From NCBI RefSeq assembly GCF_900112315.1, contig NZ_FOLL01000010.1:101715-165714 (forward strand): 64,000 bases of DNA, written 5' to 3'. This stretch comes from Parapedobacter composti (GTDB lineage Bacteria > Bacteroidota > Bacteroidia > Sphingobacteriales > Sphingobacteriaceae). The notes beneath the pieces are model-generated. The model did no database searches and was not told the DNA's origin. It saw only the letters and a program-made list of their open reading frames with translations. Of this stretch, positions 43,340-52,311 are shown piece after piece. Made by a program: the position numbers and the translations under genes. The first letter of the stretch is position 1. Each line of letters begins with the position of its first letter.

Positions 43340-44614
43340 ATGAATATTCTAATTATCGGTGCTGGCGGGCGTGAAAGTGCATTCGCCTGGAAAATAGCCC
43401 AAAGCGAACAAATCGACCGGCTATTTATTGCGCCGGGTAATGCTGGCACCAGCCATTACGGCCAGAACGTACCCCTGCAGGTTACCGATTTCAACGGGAT
43501 AGCAGACTTCGTACTGCAGAACCACATAGATATGGTGGTTGTTGGCCCTGAAGAACCGTTGGTAAAAGGTATCCATGATTATTTCCTTGACCGGGGCGAC
43601 CTTCGGCATATACCGGTTATTGGCCCACGGAAAGACGGGGCACTGTTGGAGGGCAGTAAAGATTTCGCGAAGCAATTCATGCTGCGCCACGGCATCCCTA
43701 CGGCCGCCTCCAAATCTTTTGACAGAACAACGTTAACCGAAGGACTGGCTTACCTGGAAACACAGCATTTACCCGTCGTACTGAAAGCCGATGGTTTGGC
43801 TGCCGGCAAAGGTGTGCTAATCTGCACCACCTTGGAAGAAGCCAAGGCTGAACTGCGAGCTATGCTTGCTGAAGCTAAATTCGGTGAAGCAAGCAATAAA
43901 GTAGTTATCGAAGAATACTTAGCCGGTATAGAACTATCGGTTTTTGTCCTCACCGATGGCGATAGCTATAAAGTGCTGCCTGCAGCGAAGGACTATAAAC
44001 GTATTGGGGAAGGAGACACAGGGCTTAACACGGGAGGCATGGGATCAGTATCGCCAGTACCATTTGCCGACGACTCTTTTCTAAACAAGGTGGAGGAGCG
44101 TGTCATTATACCCACCATCAGCGGGCTCAAAAAAGATGAAATTTCCTATAAAGGCTTTATTTTTATCGGCTTGATGAATGTAAACGGCGAGCCCTACGTC
44201 ATTGAATATAATGTACGTATGGGCGATCCTGAAACCGAAAGTGTGCTGCCGCGCATTGAAAGTGACCTCGTTGATCTGTTGCAGGGTGTAGCGCAGGGCA
44301 ACTTATCCGATCGTTCGTTTACCGTGTCACCCAAGACGGCCGCCACCGTAGTGCTCGTATCGGGCGGCTACCCGGGCGCATACGAGTCAGGCAAGACCAT
44401 CAGCAACATTGAAAACGTGAGAGAATCTTTTGTTTTTCACGCAGGGACTCAGGAAGAAGCAGGCACGATAACAACCGCCGGGGGACGCGTCCTGGCGGTA
44501 ACGGCGTTGAAAGATTCCTTGTTCGACGCGTTGCAACAAGCGACCGCCGATGCCGGCCGTATTTATTTTGAAGGTAAATACTTCCGTAAAGATATCGGCT
44601 TCGATCTGATATAA
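43340..44614 (+). CDS. purD: Phosphoribosylamine-glycine ligase (GAR synthetase)
   Basis: PurD joins phosphoribosylamine to glycine with ATP in de novo purine synthesis. The 424-residue ATP-grasp enzyme begins MNILIIGAGGRESAFAWKIA, carries VVVGPEEPLVKGI, LKADGLAAGKGV, GLNTGGMGSVSP and the metal site EYNVRMGDPETE, so it is complete. It stands alone, as is frequent in Bacteroidota, behind a promoter and a structured leader of about 80 bases. tRNA-Glu follows with its own promoter. Confidence 0.95.
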   Translation: MNILIIGAGGRESAFAWKIAQSEQIDRLFIAPGNAGTSHYGQNVPLQVTDFNGIADFVLQNHIDMVVVGPEEPLVKGIHDYFLDRGDLRHIPVIGPRKDGALLEGSKDFAKQFMLRHGIPTAASKSFDRTTLTEGLAYLETQHLPVVLKADGLAAGKGVLICTTLEEAKAELRAMLAEAKFGEASNKVVIEEYLAGIELSVFVLTDGDSYKVLPAAKDYKRIGEGDTGLNTGGMGSVSPVPFADDSFLNKVEERVIIPTISGLKKDEISYKGFIFIGLMNVNGEPYVIEYNVRMGDPETESVLPRIESDLVDLLQGVAQGNLSDRSFTVSPKTAATVVLVSGGYPGAYESGKTISNIENVRESFVFHAGTQEEAGTITTAGGRVLAVTALKDSLFDALQQATADAGRIYFEGKYFRKDIGFDLI

Positions 44615-44630
44615 AATTTGGATTGCTTTA

Positions 44631-44662
44631 TTTGTAACTATCCAAATTACGGTATATATTTG
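44631..44662 (+). promoter_or_regulatory. Full promoter of tRNA-Glu
   Basis: TTTG (44631-44634), a 20-base spacer, then TATATTTG (44655-44662): the complete Bacteroidota housekeeping promoter. The mature tRNA begins 16 bases downstream. Confidence 0.75.
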
Positions 44663-44677
44663 CACTCCATTTTGAAT

Positions 44678-44749
44678 GGCCCATTCGTCTATCGGTTAGG
44701 ACGTCAGATTTTCATTCTGAAAAGAGGAGTTCGATTCTCCTATGGGCTA
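44678..44749 (+). tRNA. tRNA-Glu (anticodon TTC)
   Basis: The 72-base sequence folds as a cloverleaf: acceptor GGCCCAT/ATGGGCT, D-loop TCTATCGGTTAGGA, anticodon stem TCAGA/TCTGA with loop TTTTCAT, T-arm AGGAG-TTCGATT-CTCCT, discriminator A. CCA is not encoded. It has its own promoter and terminator, so it is monocistronic. Confidence 0.96.
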
Positions 44750-44754
44750 CACGT

Positions 44755-44790
44755 AGCGACTTGTTGATTCATCAACAAGTCGCTTTTGTT
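44755..44790 (+). terminator. Intrinsic terminator of tRNA-Glu
   Basis: AGCGACTTGTTGA (44755-44767) pairs perfectly with TCAACAAGTCGCT (44772-44784) around TTCA, followed by TTTGTTT. Confidence 0.85.
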
Positions 44791-44888
44791 TGCATAATAT
44801 TGTAAAGCACAAGGACTTACTCTCTTAAACCGGCCTGACTCATCTTTTCTGTTAAAAAGCGTTAAACCTTACGGCGGCATGCCGTTAT

Positions 44889-44903
44889 CGGGTTTAAAAC
44901 CCG
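44889..44903. promoter_or_regulatory. Palindromic operator candidate at the desaturase promoter
   Basis: CGGGTTTAAAACCCG is a perfect 7-1-7 palindrome directly followed by TATCTTCG (44904-44911), a near-consensus -7 box. It therefore occupies the -7/-33 spacer. A second palindrome, CGGCATGCCG, lies just upstream at about 44875. This is a typical place for a repressor site. Confidence 0.5.
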
Positions 44904-44950
44904 TATCTTCGGAAAATTATAGAATTATTTATTTTTTTCAGGATTACCAC

Positions 44951-46018
44951 ATGTCCAAGATTAGTTTCCAAAGCAACAACAAACCATTTGCAAGCACGCT
45001 CCGCAACCGGGTGAATGACTATTTCAAAACACATAATATTTCCAATACCGGCAACCGCAAGCTATATATTAAGAGTTTGGTATTGCTGATTACAGCCGTT
45101 AGTTTATACCTTACGTTGCTGTTCGTTTCGCTGCCAGCATGGATCTTATGCTTGCTTTGCGTATTGCTGGGCGTAAATTTTGCAACCATTGGTTTCAATA
45201 TCATGCATGAGGGCGGGCATCAGAGTTTTTCAAAGAAAGCATGGCTGAATAACATTTCGGCGTACACCTTAAACATGCTCGGCGGTACTATTTACTTCTG
45301 GAAACAGAAACACAATATCAGCCACCATACTTACACCAACGTTGACGGACTTGACCACGATATCGATATCAAATTTATGCGCATGCACACAGAACAGCCC
45401 AGGAAATGGTTTCATCGCTTTCAGTTTGCCTATTGGTTTGTGCTCTATGGAATATCCTATATCGCTTGGGTACTGTTCCAAGATTTTGAAAAGTATTTCA
45501 CCGGAAAAATGGGTGTCAAAGCCGACAGGAAAACAATGCCTGTTCGTGAACACGTCATCTTTTGGGCTACAAAATTAGGTTATGCCGGAGTCTACCTTAT
45601 TATCCCTATCCTCACGGTCGGTTGGCTGCCTGCATTATTGGGCTGGCTCATTGCCGGCGTTTCATGCGGCTTCTGTTTGGCGGTGGTGTTCCAACTTGCC
45701 CATGTGGTGGAGGCCACGCAATTCCCTGCGGCCGATGCCGATACCGGTAAAATAGAGCAGGAATGGATGGTGCACCAACTAAGTACCACGGCCAATTTTG
45801 CAACCCGTAGCCGCATAGTTTCGTGGTTGTTGGGTGGGCTCAATTTTCAGGTGGAACACCATCTTTTCCCACGCATCAGCCACGTACATTACCCCGCAAT
45901 AAACCAACTGGTAAAAAAGACGTGCAAGGAATTCAACGTTGCTTATATTGAACATCGCACAATGGGCCATGCGTTTTTATCCCATCTTCGGCACATTTAT
46001 CAATTAGGCAGAGGTTAG
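44951..46018 (+). CDS. Membrane fatty acid desaturase
   Basis: A di-iron acyl desaturase of 355 residues from the ATG at 44951 (an upstream ATG at 44879 precedes the promoter box and is rejected). Four hydrophobic helices surround three histidine boxes: HEGGH (86-90), HNISHH (121-126) and QVEHH (near 300). The HEGGHQSF and QVEHHLFP forms are those of front-end/acyl-lipid or linoleoyl-CoA-type desaturases. It presumably adjusts membrane fluidity. It is convergent with the cold-shock protein gene, overlapping by four bases. Confidence 0.9.
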   Translation: MSKISFQSNNKPFASTLRNRVNDYFKTHNISNTGNRKLYIKSLVLLITAVSLYLTLLFVSLPAWILCLLCVLLGVNFATIGFNIMHEGGHQSFSKKAWLNNISAYTLNMLGGTIYFWKQKHNISHHTYTNVDGLDHDIDIKFMRMHTEQPRKWFHRFQFAYWFVLYGISYIAWVLFQDFEKYFTGKMGVKADRKTMPVREHVIFWATKLGYAGVYLIIPILTVGWLPALLGWLIAGVSCGFCLAVVFQLAHVVEATQFPAADADTGKIEQEWMVHQLSTTANFATRSRIVSWLLGGLNFQVEHHLFPRISHVHYPAINQLVKKTCKEFNVAYIEHRTMGHAFLSHLRHIYQLGRG

Positions 46019-46473
46019 TTGCCTCCTTTCCGGACGGTTTCTGCCTGTAGGCCGCGAGGGCCCTTCTTTGCGGTATACTCGACATTATCACCCACCGCAA
46101 GCGGCTCTGAAAGATCATTCACATGGAAAAATATGCGCTCTTGGGTGCGTGAATCGGTTATAAAACCGAAACCACGTGATTCATCAAAATACGTTACTGT
46201 ACCCGTGGGGACAGCATCCGATGCATCGCCTGATTCCGCCTTGGGTGTCACAATCGGGATATCTTCCAGCGCGATCGGTTTGGCTTTTTTGGGATCAGGC
46301 GGAGTCGAAGAAATATTACCATTTTCATCCACATACGCTATCATATCTTCCAGACTTTTTGTCTTGCCCGATTCCTGCCTTTTTTCGTCTCTGCGCTGCT
46401 CTTTTTCTTTGCGCTTCTGAAGCCTCTTTTTTGTTTTTTCCTTTTTGTTGTATGTTTCTTGAGATCTTGCCAC
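46015..46473 (-). CDS. Cold-shock-domain protein with charged N-terminal extension
   Basis: A 152-residue RNA-binding protein. The C-terminal 65 residues are a cold-shock domain with RNP1-like ESRGFGFITD and RNP2-like RIFFHVNDL. The N-terminal 45 residues are almost entirely Lys, Arg, Glu and Gln (KKEKTKKRLQKRKEKEQRR). This long basic arm is absent from CspA-type proteins and would add RNA affinity. It lies 33 bases downstream of a DEAD-box helicase gene, a likely cold-response or RNA-remodelling pair. Confidence 0.9.
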   Translation of the reverse strand: MARSQETYNKKEKTKKRLQKRKEKEQRRDEKRQESGKTKSLEDMIAYVDENGNISSTPPDPKKAKPIALEDIPIVTPKAESGDASDAVPTGTVTYFDESRGFGFITDSRTQERIFFHVNDLSEPLAVGDNVEYTAKKGPRGLQAETVRKGGN

Positions 46474-46506
46474 GTAATTCCTATTTGTTTTTTATTTAAT
46501 TATCCA

Positions 46507-47748
46507 CTAAGCCGCCACATGGGCTGTTTTAGCTTTCCGTTTTTTCTTTTTCCTTTTCGGAGCATTCGGCACACTTCCCTGCTGTATTTGATTAGACGGT
46601 CGCCCTATCTGCGCAGCTTCCGTTGATGCAAAGGGATGATCTGCAAATGTCGGAATGGTCTGCCCCGTCAATTTCTGGATTTGCCCAAGATATTCCCATT
46701 CCTCAGCATCACAGAAAGACCAAGCTCTTCCACTTGCTCCTGCCCGGCCTGTTCTCCCTATCCGGTGCACATATGTTTCCGGTTCGTTGGGTAGATCATA
46801 GTTGATCACCAATTGCAAATTATCCACATCAATCCCACGCGCAGCAATATCAGTGGCCACTAGAACATTGATTTTGCCAGTCTTGAAAAACGTCAGAGCC
46901 TTCTGCCGCGCTTGCTGAGATTTATTGCCGTGTATGGCTTCTGCAGCAATGCCCACTTGTTTAAGCTTCCTCACGATTTTATCGGCGCCGTGCTTAGTAC
47001 GTGAGAAAACCAAGATGTTAGCTCCTTGTTCTTCTTTAATCAAATGGCTCAGCAAGCTGATTTTATCCGGCTTGGAAACAGGGTATATGGCCTGCGTTAT
47101 TTTTTCTACCGTTGAAGATACAGGCGTTACAGCGATCCGTTCCGGATTCTTCAGAATAGATCCAGCCAAATCTTCGATATTCTTTGGCATGGTAGCTGAA
47201 AACAACAGCGTCTGCCGATTGGCAGGTATCACCGCCATGATTTTCCTGATGTCCTTGATAAAGCCCATGTCCAGCATCCGGTCAGCTTCGTCAAGCACTA
47301 AGTAGCGCAAATCCTGTAAGGAAACAGCGCGCTGATTAAGCAGGTCTAGTAGGCGGCCCGGAGTAGCAACCAGAATGGCTGGCCGCGACCGAAGCGCCAT
47401 AATCTGATTGTTAATGGATACACCACCAAAAACCACTGTATGCTTGACGGGAGTCAGTCTCGCGTATACAGAAATATTATCGCCAATCTGTATAGCCAAT
47501 TCCCGCGTTGGAGCTAATATTAATGCCCGCGGCCCGGCAGCCCGTGCCGTATCTTCCGACAGGAACTGAATAAGAGGCAGGGAAAAAGAAGCGGTTTTGC
47601 CGGTTCCCGTTTGTGCACAGGCTAAAACATCGCGTTTTTGTAAAATGACCGGTATAGCCCTTTCCTGAATAGGAGTGGGTGTTTGATATCCTGTTTCTTC
47701 CAGCACCTTCAATATCGGCTTGGAAAGATTTAATGTTGAAAACTGCAA
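46507..47748 (-). CDS. DEAD-box RNA helicase (RhlE-like)
   Basis: A 413-residue ATP-dependent RNA helicase. All core motifs are present: Q-motif TPTPIQ, motif I AQTGTGKT, Ia PTRELA, II DEAD, III SAT, and VI HRIGRTGRAG, followed by a basic tail with KRKKKKRKAK. The start is unusual: an in-frame TGA lies three codons before the TTG at 47748, so that TTG gives the family N-terminus MQFSTLNL. A TATCTTTG box is about 80 bases upstream, leaving a long leader such as cold-induced mRNAs often have. Confidence 0.92.
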   Translation of the reverse strand: MQFSTLNLSKPILKVLEETGYQTPTPIQERAIPVILQKRDVLACAQTGTGKTASFSLPLIQFLSEDTARAAGPRALILAPTRELAIQIGDNISVYARLTPVKHTVVFGGVSINNQIMALRSRPAILVATPGRLLDLLNQRAVSLQDLRYLVLDEADRMLDMGFIKDIRKIMAVIPANRQTLLFSATMPKNIEDLAGSILKNPERIAVTPVSSTVEKITQAIYPVSKPDKISLLSHLIKEEQGANILVFSRTKHGADKIVRKLKQVGIAAEAIHGNKSQQARQKALTFFKTGKINVLVATDIAARGIDVDNLQLVINYDLPNEPETYVHRIGRTGRAGASGRAWSFCDAEEWEYLGQIQKLTGQTIPTFADHPFASTEAAQIGRPSNQIQQGSVPNAPKRKKKKRKAKTAHVAA

Positions 47749-47824
47749 ATTCGTTCATTTTAAAGTGCTGAATGCATAACAGCACCGACATCCAGTCTAA
47801 TATGGATCATATGAGAGGATACCG

Positions 47825-47832
47825 CAAAGATA
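47825..47832 (-). promoter_or_regulatory. Promoter -7 box of the helicase / cold-shock operon
   Basis: TATCTTTG on the minus strand, 77 bases before the TTG start at 47748. Confidence 0.6.
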
Positions 47833-47887
47833 AGGTATTTTTCTTACAACTCTTTAGAAATCTTAAAATAAGCACCACCTTTGCACT

Positions 47888-47992
47888 ATGTTAAAGGCGC
47901 TTCTTGTATTCCCTTTCAGCCCGTGCCAGAAAGATGCCGGCGCCCCCAATGCTGAACAAATAATAATTACGATTAGTCTTCTACACGGTTGA
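47888..47992 (+). CDS. Candidate 34-residue upstream ORF of the DMT transporter
   Basis: The ATG at 47888 follows CACCTTTG by four bases, and its TGA (47990-47992) overlaps the transporter's TTG start as TTGA. The predicted peptide begins MLKALLVFPFSPCQKDAGAP. It may be a leader peptide coupling translation of the downstream gene, which lacks a better start. It could also be chance; no homologue is recognised. Confidence 0.35.
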   Translation: MLKALLVFPFSPCQKDAGAPNAEQIIITISLLHG

Positions 47993-48879
47993 AAAATCCA
48001 GTCCAACAAGTCATATATTTTTCAGCAGGTTTGGCTTTTGCCATCCTTTGGGCGTCAGCTTCGGCAGCTACAAAAATCGGACTGCAATCCGCTCAGCCGT
48101 TTGTAATGGCCATAACCCGTTTTGCACTTGCTGCTGCCATTATGCTTGGTATTTCACACACCTTAATACAGCGAACGATACCGGCAGACAAGCGCATATG
48201 GAAGCAGTTAATCATCTACGGGTTCCTGAACGTTGGGCTGTATCTGGGCTTGTATGTACTGGCCATGCAGGAGGTGTCGGCCGGATTGGGCACGCTGTTC
48301 GTAGCCACCAACCCTGTACTTATTATGCTCATAAATACGATTTGGTACAAGCAACCTCTAAAACCCATTGCTATTATAAGTTTTGCGCTATGTATAGCCG
48401 GCATGTTGGTGGCCGCTTATCCGCTTTTCGCTGATAGCCATGCCAGCCCAAGGGGCATCTTCACGCTATTCCTGAGTATGTTGTCTTATTCAGCCGGAGC
48501 GATTTATTTTGCCCGGCAGGACTGGAAAAACCTGCATATCCTGACCATCAATGGCTGGCAAACGCTATTTGGCGGACTATGCCTTCTGCCGTTTGCATTG
48601 TTTTTCTTCAATCGTGAAGCCAATGTTTTCGACGATCGTTTTTGGACGGCCGTCCTGTGGTTAGCTATTCCAGTATCCATTATAGCTGTCTTTCTCTGGT
48701 TATATTTGCTCCGCGACAATGCGGTAAAAGCCTCCGCGTGGCTATTTTTGTGTCCCATCGCCGGATTCGCTATCGCAGCAATATTGATGGATGAACCGCT
48801 CTCTTGGTATACCTTCGGTGGGGTTGCGCTTGTATTGACAGGTCTCTACTTGGTACAGCGGATGAAAACGGCAAAGTAA
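47989..48879 (+). CDS. EamA/DMT-superfamily transporter
   Basis: A 296-residue inner-membrane permease with ten predicted helices arranged as two EamA repeats (about 8-140 and 155-292). Typical segments are FAILWASASAATKIGLQ near the N-terminus and FLCPIAGFAIAAILMDEPLSWYTFGGVALVLTGLYL at the end (the latter spanning the last two helices). It probably exports a metabolite or amino acid. The start is TTG, since no in-frame ATG precedes the first helix, and it overlaps the stop of a short upstream ORF. Confidence 0.88.
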   Translation: MKNPVQQVIYFSAGLAFAILWASASAATKIGLQSAQPFVMAITRFALAAAIMLGISHTLIQRTIPADKRIWKQLIIYGFLNVGLYLGLYVLAMQEVSAGLGTLFVATNPVLIMLINTIWYKQPLKPIAIISFALCIAGMLVAAYPLFADSHASPRGIFTLFLSMLSYSAGAIYFARQDWKNLHILTINGWQTLFGGLCLLPFALFFFNREANVFDDRFWTAVLWLAIPVSIIAVFLWLYLLRDNAVKASAWLFLCPIAGFAIAAILMDEPLSWYTFGGVALVLTGLYLVQRMKTAK

Positions 48880-48948
48880 ATTGGGATTATGTCTGAACAA
48901 TTGTATCTTGTCTGCGTGTATACACGTTAGTATTGAACAGGACGTGCT

Positions 48949-51498
48949 ATGAGATTGAAGCTATCATTTGCCACTTTACGGCAGTTGCTCATACTAATCG
49001 GAACGGTTGCCTGTTCTACAGCCCTTGGACAAACCGCTATACGGGGAAGGGTGACCGACGCTGCCACCAATCTTGGCATTGGTGGCGTAACCGTGTCGCT
49101 GCCCCCTACCGCCCGCGGTACGTCGACAGATAGTTTAGGCTATTATATTCTGCCTCATGACAGTACCGCTACACACATCCGGTTTGATGCTTTGGGTTAC
49201 AAAACTGTGAGCAAGTCCCTGTTGCCAAACCAATCACAGCCGATAGACGTAGCCCTGGAGGAAGACTTCCAAACCCTCGATGAGGTAATCATTAGTGGTA
49301 AAGGTCGCTACCGCAACCAAAATAATCCTGCGGTGGATCTTATCCGTAAAGTCATCGAATATAAACCGGCAAACCGCCTTTCACGCTTTGATCACGCTTC
49401 TGTCGAAATCTATGAAAAGATTATGATGGGCGTAACAGAAATACCTAAATTCGTCGCTCAGGGCAGATTGACCCAGAATTACCGGTTTGCTTTTGAAAAC
49501 GTGGACACGACGCTGCTTCCGGGCCGTTCAGTGCTGCCCGTATACCTCGAAGAAAATGTTTCTACCCGTTACCTGAGAATGCGCCCCAAAACCAGCAAAA
49601 CCATCGTCTCGGCGACAAAAAAGACGGAACTTGACCAACGATATGTAAATAACCGGAATATAGAAGCTTATTTTAAGTTCATCCATGGCGATATAGATAT
49701 TTACGAAAACAATATTCTTATCCTTAACAAACCATTCCTGAGCCCTACTGCAGACGCAGCACCGGTGTTCTATAAATTTTTTATTCTGGATACGTTATCG
49801 ATTGACCAAGGACAGTTTGTGGAGCTTCTTTTTGTACCTCGGAATGAGCAAGATCGGCTGTTTTCAGGTAAATTACAGATTGCGCTCGACGGAAATTATG
49901 GCATCCGCAGGGCTGATATCTGGATTGGCCGCCAAGCGAATCTCGATTGGGTGAATCATGTGGATATTTCATTGCATTTCAGCCGCCATCATAGCGGCAT
50001 TTACCTTTTGTCCTATTCCGATATGAGAATCGACTTCAGTCCGCATGGCGGTAAACCAGGCGCCTTCGGCCAACGGACATTGGTATACAGGAAATACGAT
50101 ACGGAAACGCCCATACCCCGAGGAACTTTTGAAGGCCAGCTTTGGCAAAAGGAGGCCAACGCAGACAACCAATCGGATGAATACTGGCACCGCAGCAGAC
50201 CCTCTCCGCTTACCGAAACCGAAGCCCGAACGTATGCCAATACTGATAGCCTACAGCATAACCGGGCATTCCAGCGTACCTTAAAATGGGGATACATCCT
50301 TTCTAAAGGCTTTGTTCCGGCAGGAGGCATAGAATTCGGCCCTTTTGAATACTCTTATAGCTTCAATGAGCTTGAAGGCAGTCGCCTACGGCTAAGCGGC
50401 CGGACAACCCCGCAACTTTCTCCGAACTTTTACGCAGAGGGGTATCTCGCCTATGGGTTCGGCGACCAACGAGTCAAATTCTATGGAGGGGCAGCCCATA
50501 CACTCAATGGCCGGCAAATCGGTGAATACCCGTCGCACTACCTGCAAGCAACGTATCAACGGGACGCGCGTGAACCGGGGCAGCAACTCGGATTTCGTAA
50601 CGGCGATAACTTTGTGCGTTCCTTCCGCAGCGGCCCGCAGGACAATTGGCTTTACCACGATAATTTTCGGGTAAGCCATGTCATTGAATTCGGCAATCAC
50701 TTCATGCTGCAAACGTCATTGGCATCGTTACGGCAAACCCCCGCGGCGCAGCTTCGTTTCGTTACTTCAGGCAATCCTGCCGATACTTTAAGCACATTGC
50801 AGGCAACAGAGATAGGGTTCGATCTGCGTTGGGCGCCAAACGAAGAGTTTTTCCAGCGTAACCTCGACCGATCGCCCATTGTCAACGAATATCCCATATT
50901 CAACTTGCGTTATAACATGGGCATTAAGAATCTTTTAGGTAGCGGCTATGATTACCACGCGCTCCGACTAAATGTTTTCAAGCGGGTGTTCCTCTCGCAA
51001 TTGGGGTTGGCGGATATCTCCATGGGCGCCGGTTATATCTTCGGCACGGTACCATATCCGCTGCTTGACATTCCCAACGCTAACCAAGCTTATTTGCTCA
51101 CACCCGATGCTTATAACTTGATGAATAACTTGGAATTTGTGAGCGACCAATACTTCAAGTTAAGCATCGAGCATCGTCTGCATGGTTTTATTCTCAATAA
51201 AATCCCGTTGCTAAAATTGCTGAAATTGCGCGAAGTGGCCGGATTTAAACTACTTTACGGTAATGTAAGGCATGAAAACCGACCTGCAGATAATCCGCAT
51301 TTGCTTTTGCTCCCTACAAATGAACACGGCAGCCCCACAACGTTCTTGTTACAACGAACGCCATATATGGAGGCGAGTGCGGGACTGGAAAACATTTTGA
51401 ATATATTCCGAATAGAGTATGTCCGCAGATTATCGTATCTTGACCATCCGAACATCAGGAAAGCAGGCATACGGTTTGGCGTAAAAATTGATTTCTAA
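48949..51498 (+). CDS. DUF5686 / carboxypeptidase-regulatory-like outer-membrane protein
   Basis: An 849-residue exported protein with a signal peptide ending near STALGQ. Residues 25-110 form a carboxypeptidase-D-type beta-sandwich (IRGRVTDAATNLGIGGVTV, then YKTVSKSL). The rest matches DUF5686: repeated amphipathic strands ending in an aromatic (GIRFGVKIDF), typical of an outer-membrane barrel. The role is unknown. Its stop TAA overlaps the ATG of the crotonase gene by one base, so it leads a multi-gene operon. Confidence 0.88.
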   Translation: MRLKLSFATLRQLLILIGTVACSTALGQTAIRGRVTDAATNLGIGGVTVSLPPTARGTSTDSLGYYILPHDSTATHIRFDALGYKTVSKSLLPNQSQPIDVALEEDFQTLDEVIISGKGRYRNQNNPAVDLIRKVIEYKPANRLSRFDHASVEIYEKIMMGVTEIPKFVAQGRLTQNYRFAFENVDTTLLPGRSVLPVYLEENVSTRYLRMRPKTSKTIVSATKKTELDQRYVNNRNIEAYFKFIHGDIDIYENNILILNKPFLSPTADAAPVFYKFFILDTLSIDQGQFVELLFVPRNEQDRLFSGKLQIALDGNYGIRRADIWIGRQANLDWVNHVDISLHFSRHHSGIYLLSYSDMRIDFSPHGGKPGAFGQRTLVYRKYDTETPIPRGTFEGQLWQKEANADNQSDEYWHRSRPSPLTETEARTYANTDSLQHNRAFQRTLKWGYILSKGFVPAGGIEFGPFEYSYSFNELEGSRLRLSGRTTPQLSPNFYAEGYLAYGFGDQRVKFYGGAAHTLNGRQIGEYPSHYLQATYQRDAREPGQQLGFRNGDNFVRSFRSGPQDNWLYHDNFRVSHVIEFGNHFMLQTSLASLRQTPAAQLRFVTSGNPADTLSTLQATEIGFDLRWAPNEEFFQRNLDRSPIVNEYPIFNLRYNMGIKNLLGSGYDYHALRLNVFKRVFLSQLGLADISMGAGYIFGTVPYPLLDIPNANQAYLLTPDAYNLMNNLEFVSDQYFKLSIEHRLHGFILNKIPLLKLLKLREVAGFKLLYGNVRHENRPADNPHLLLLPTNEHGSPTTFLLQRTPYMEASAGLENILNIFRIEYVRRLSYLDHPNIRKAGIRFGVKIDF

Positions 51499-52271
51499 TG
51501 ATCTACCAAAATTTATCTATCGTAGACAGCGGTACCATACGCCGCCTCATTATCTCGCGTGAACATAAACTCAACGCGCTTGACAAACGCTCACTGGCTG
51601 AACTGCATCACGCAATTGCCGATTCCATTGCTGATAAATCTGTCCGGGGCGTGATACTCACCGGGGCGGGCGACAAGGCTTTTGTAGCTGGGGCGGATAT
51701 CGCAGATTTCGCAGATTTAGATACCGAACAAGGGCGCACGCTCGCACGCGAAGGCCAAAACAAGGTGTTTGATTTGATTCATCACGCTTCCAAACCGTTC
51801 ATTGCAGCCATTAATGGCTACGCGTTGGGAGGCGGCCTTGAACTAGCGATGGCCTGTCATATCCGGGTTGCCGTTTCCTCCGCGAAACTGGGCCTGCCGG
51901 AGGTGTCGTTGGGCCTCATCCCCGGATACGGCGGTACCCAACGCCTCACCCAACTCGTGGGCCGTGGACGGGCATTGGAGATGATACTCTCCGGCGATAT
52001 GATATCTGCCGCGGAAGCCCTTGAATACGGTTTGGTAAACCACGTGGTCGACCCCTCAATATTGTTCAGCAAAGCAATGGATATCGCAAACCGCATTGCA
52101 TCGCGTTCCTCCCACGCGGTAAACCTTGCTATACAGGCGGTCAATGCCGGTCTAGACCCCGCTCAAAACGGGTACGAGGCCGAAATCGACGCCTTTGGCC
52201 AGTGTTTTGGTACGCCGGATTTCAAAGAGGGGGTAGCGGCGTTTTTGGAAAAACGAAAACCAAACTTCTGA
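51498..52271 (+). CDS. Enoyl-CoA hydratase (crotonase family)
   Basis: A 257-residue crotonase. Oxyanion-hole and active-site segments are AGADIADFAD and GYALGGGLELAMAC, with catalytic Glu in GLPEVSLGLIPGYGGTQRL, the layout of short-chain enoyl-CoA hydratase or 3-hydroxybutyryl-CoA dehydratase. Unlike the gene at 39624 it has the hydratase-type LPEVSLG. It is translationally coupled to the outer-membrane gene upstream. It probably serves beta-oxidation. Confidence 0.9.
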   Translation: MIYQNLSIVDSGTIRRLIISREHKLNALDKRSLAELHHAIADSIADKSVRGVILTGAGDKAFVAGADIADFADLDTEQGRTLAREGQNKVFDLIHHASKPFIAAINGYALGGGLELAMACHIRVAVSSAKLGLPEVSLGLIPGYGGTQRLTQLVGRGRALEMILSGDMISAAEALEYGLVNHVVDPSILFSKAMDIANRIASRSSHAVNLAIQAVNAGLDPAQNGYEAEIDAFGQCFGTPDFKEGVAAFLEKRKPNF

Positions 52272-52311
52272 ATGGGGAGTTATCTGGGTAAACAGATAAT
52301 CGGCGCTACGT

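Noticed and set aside
44879..44950. Extended N-terminus of the desaturase from the ATG at 44879
   Set aside because: The extension covers the operator palindrome and -7 box and has no family similarity; the ATG at 44951 fits.
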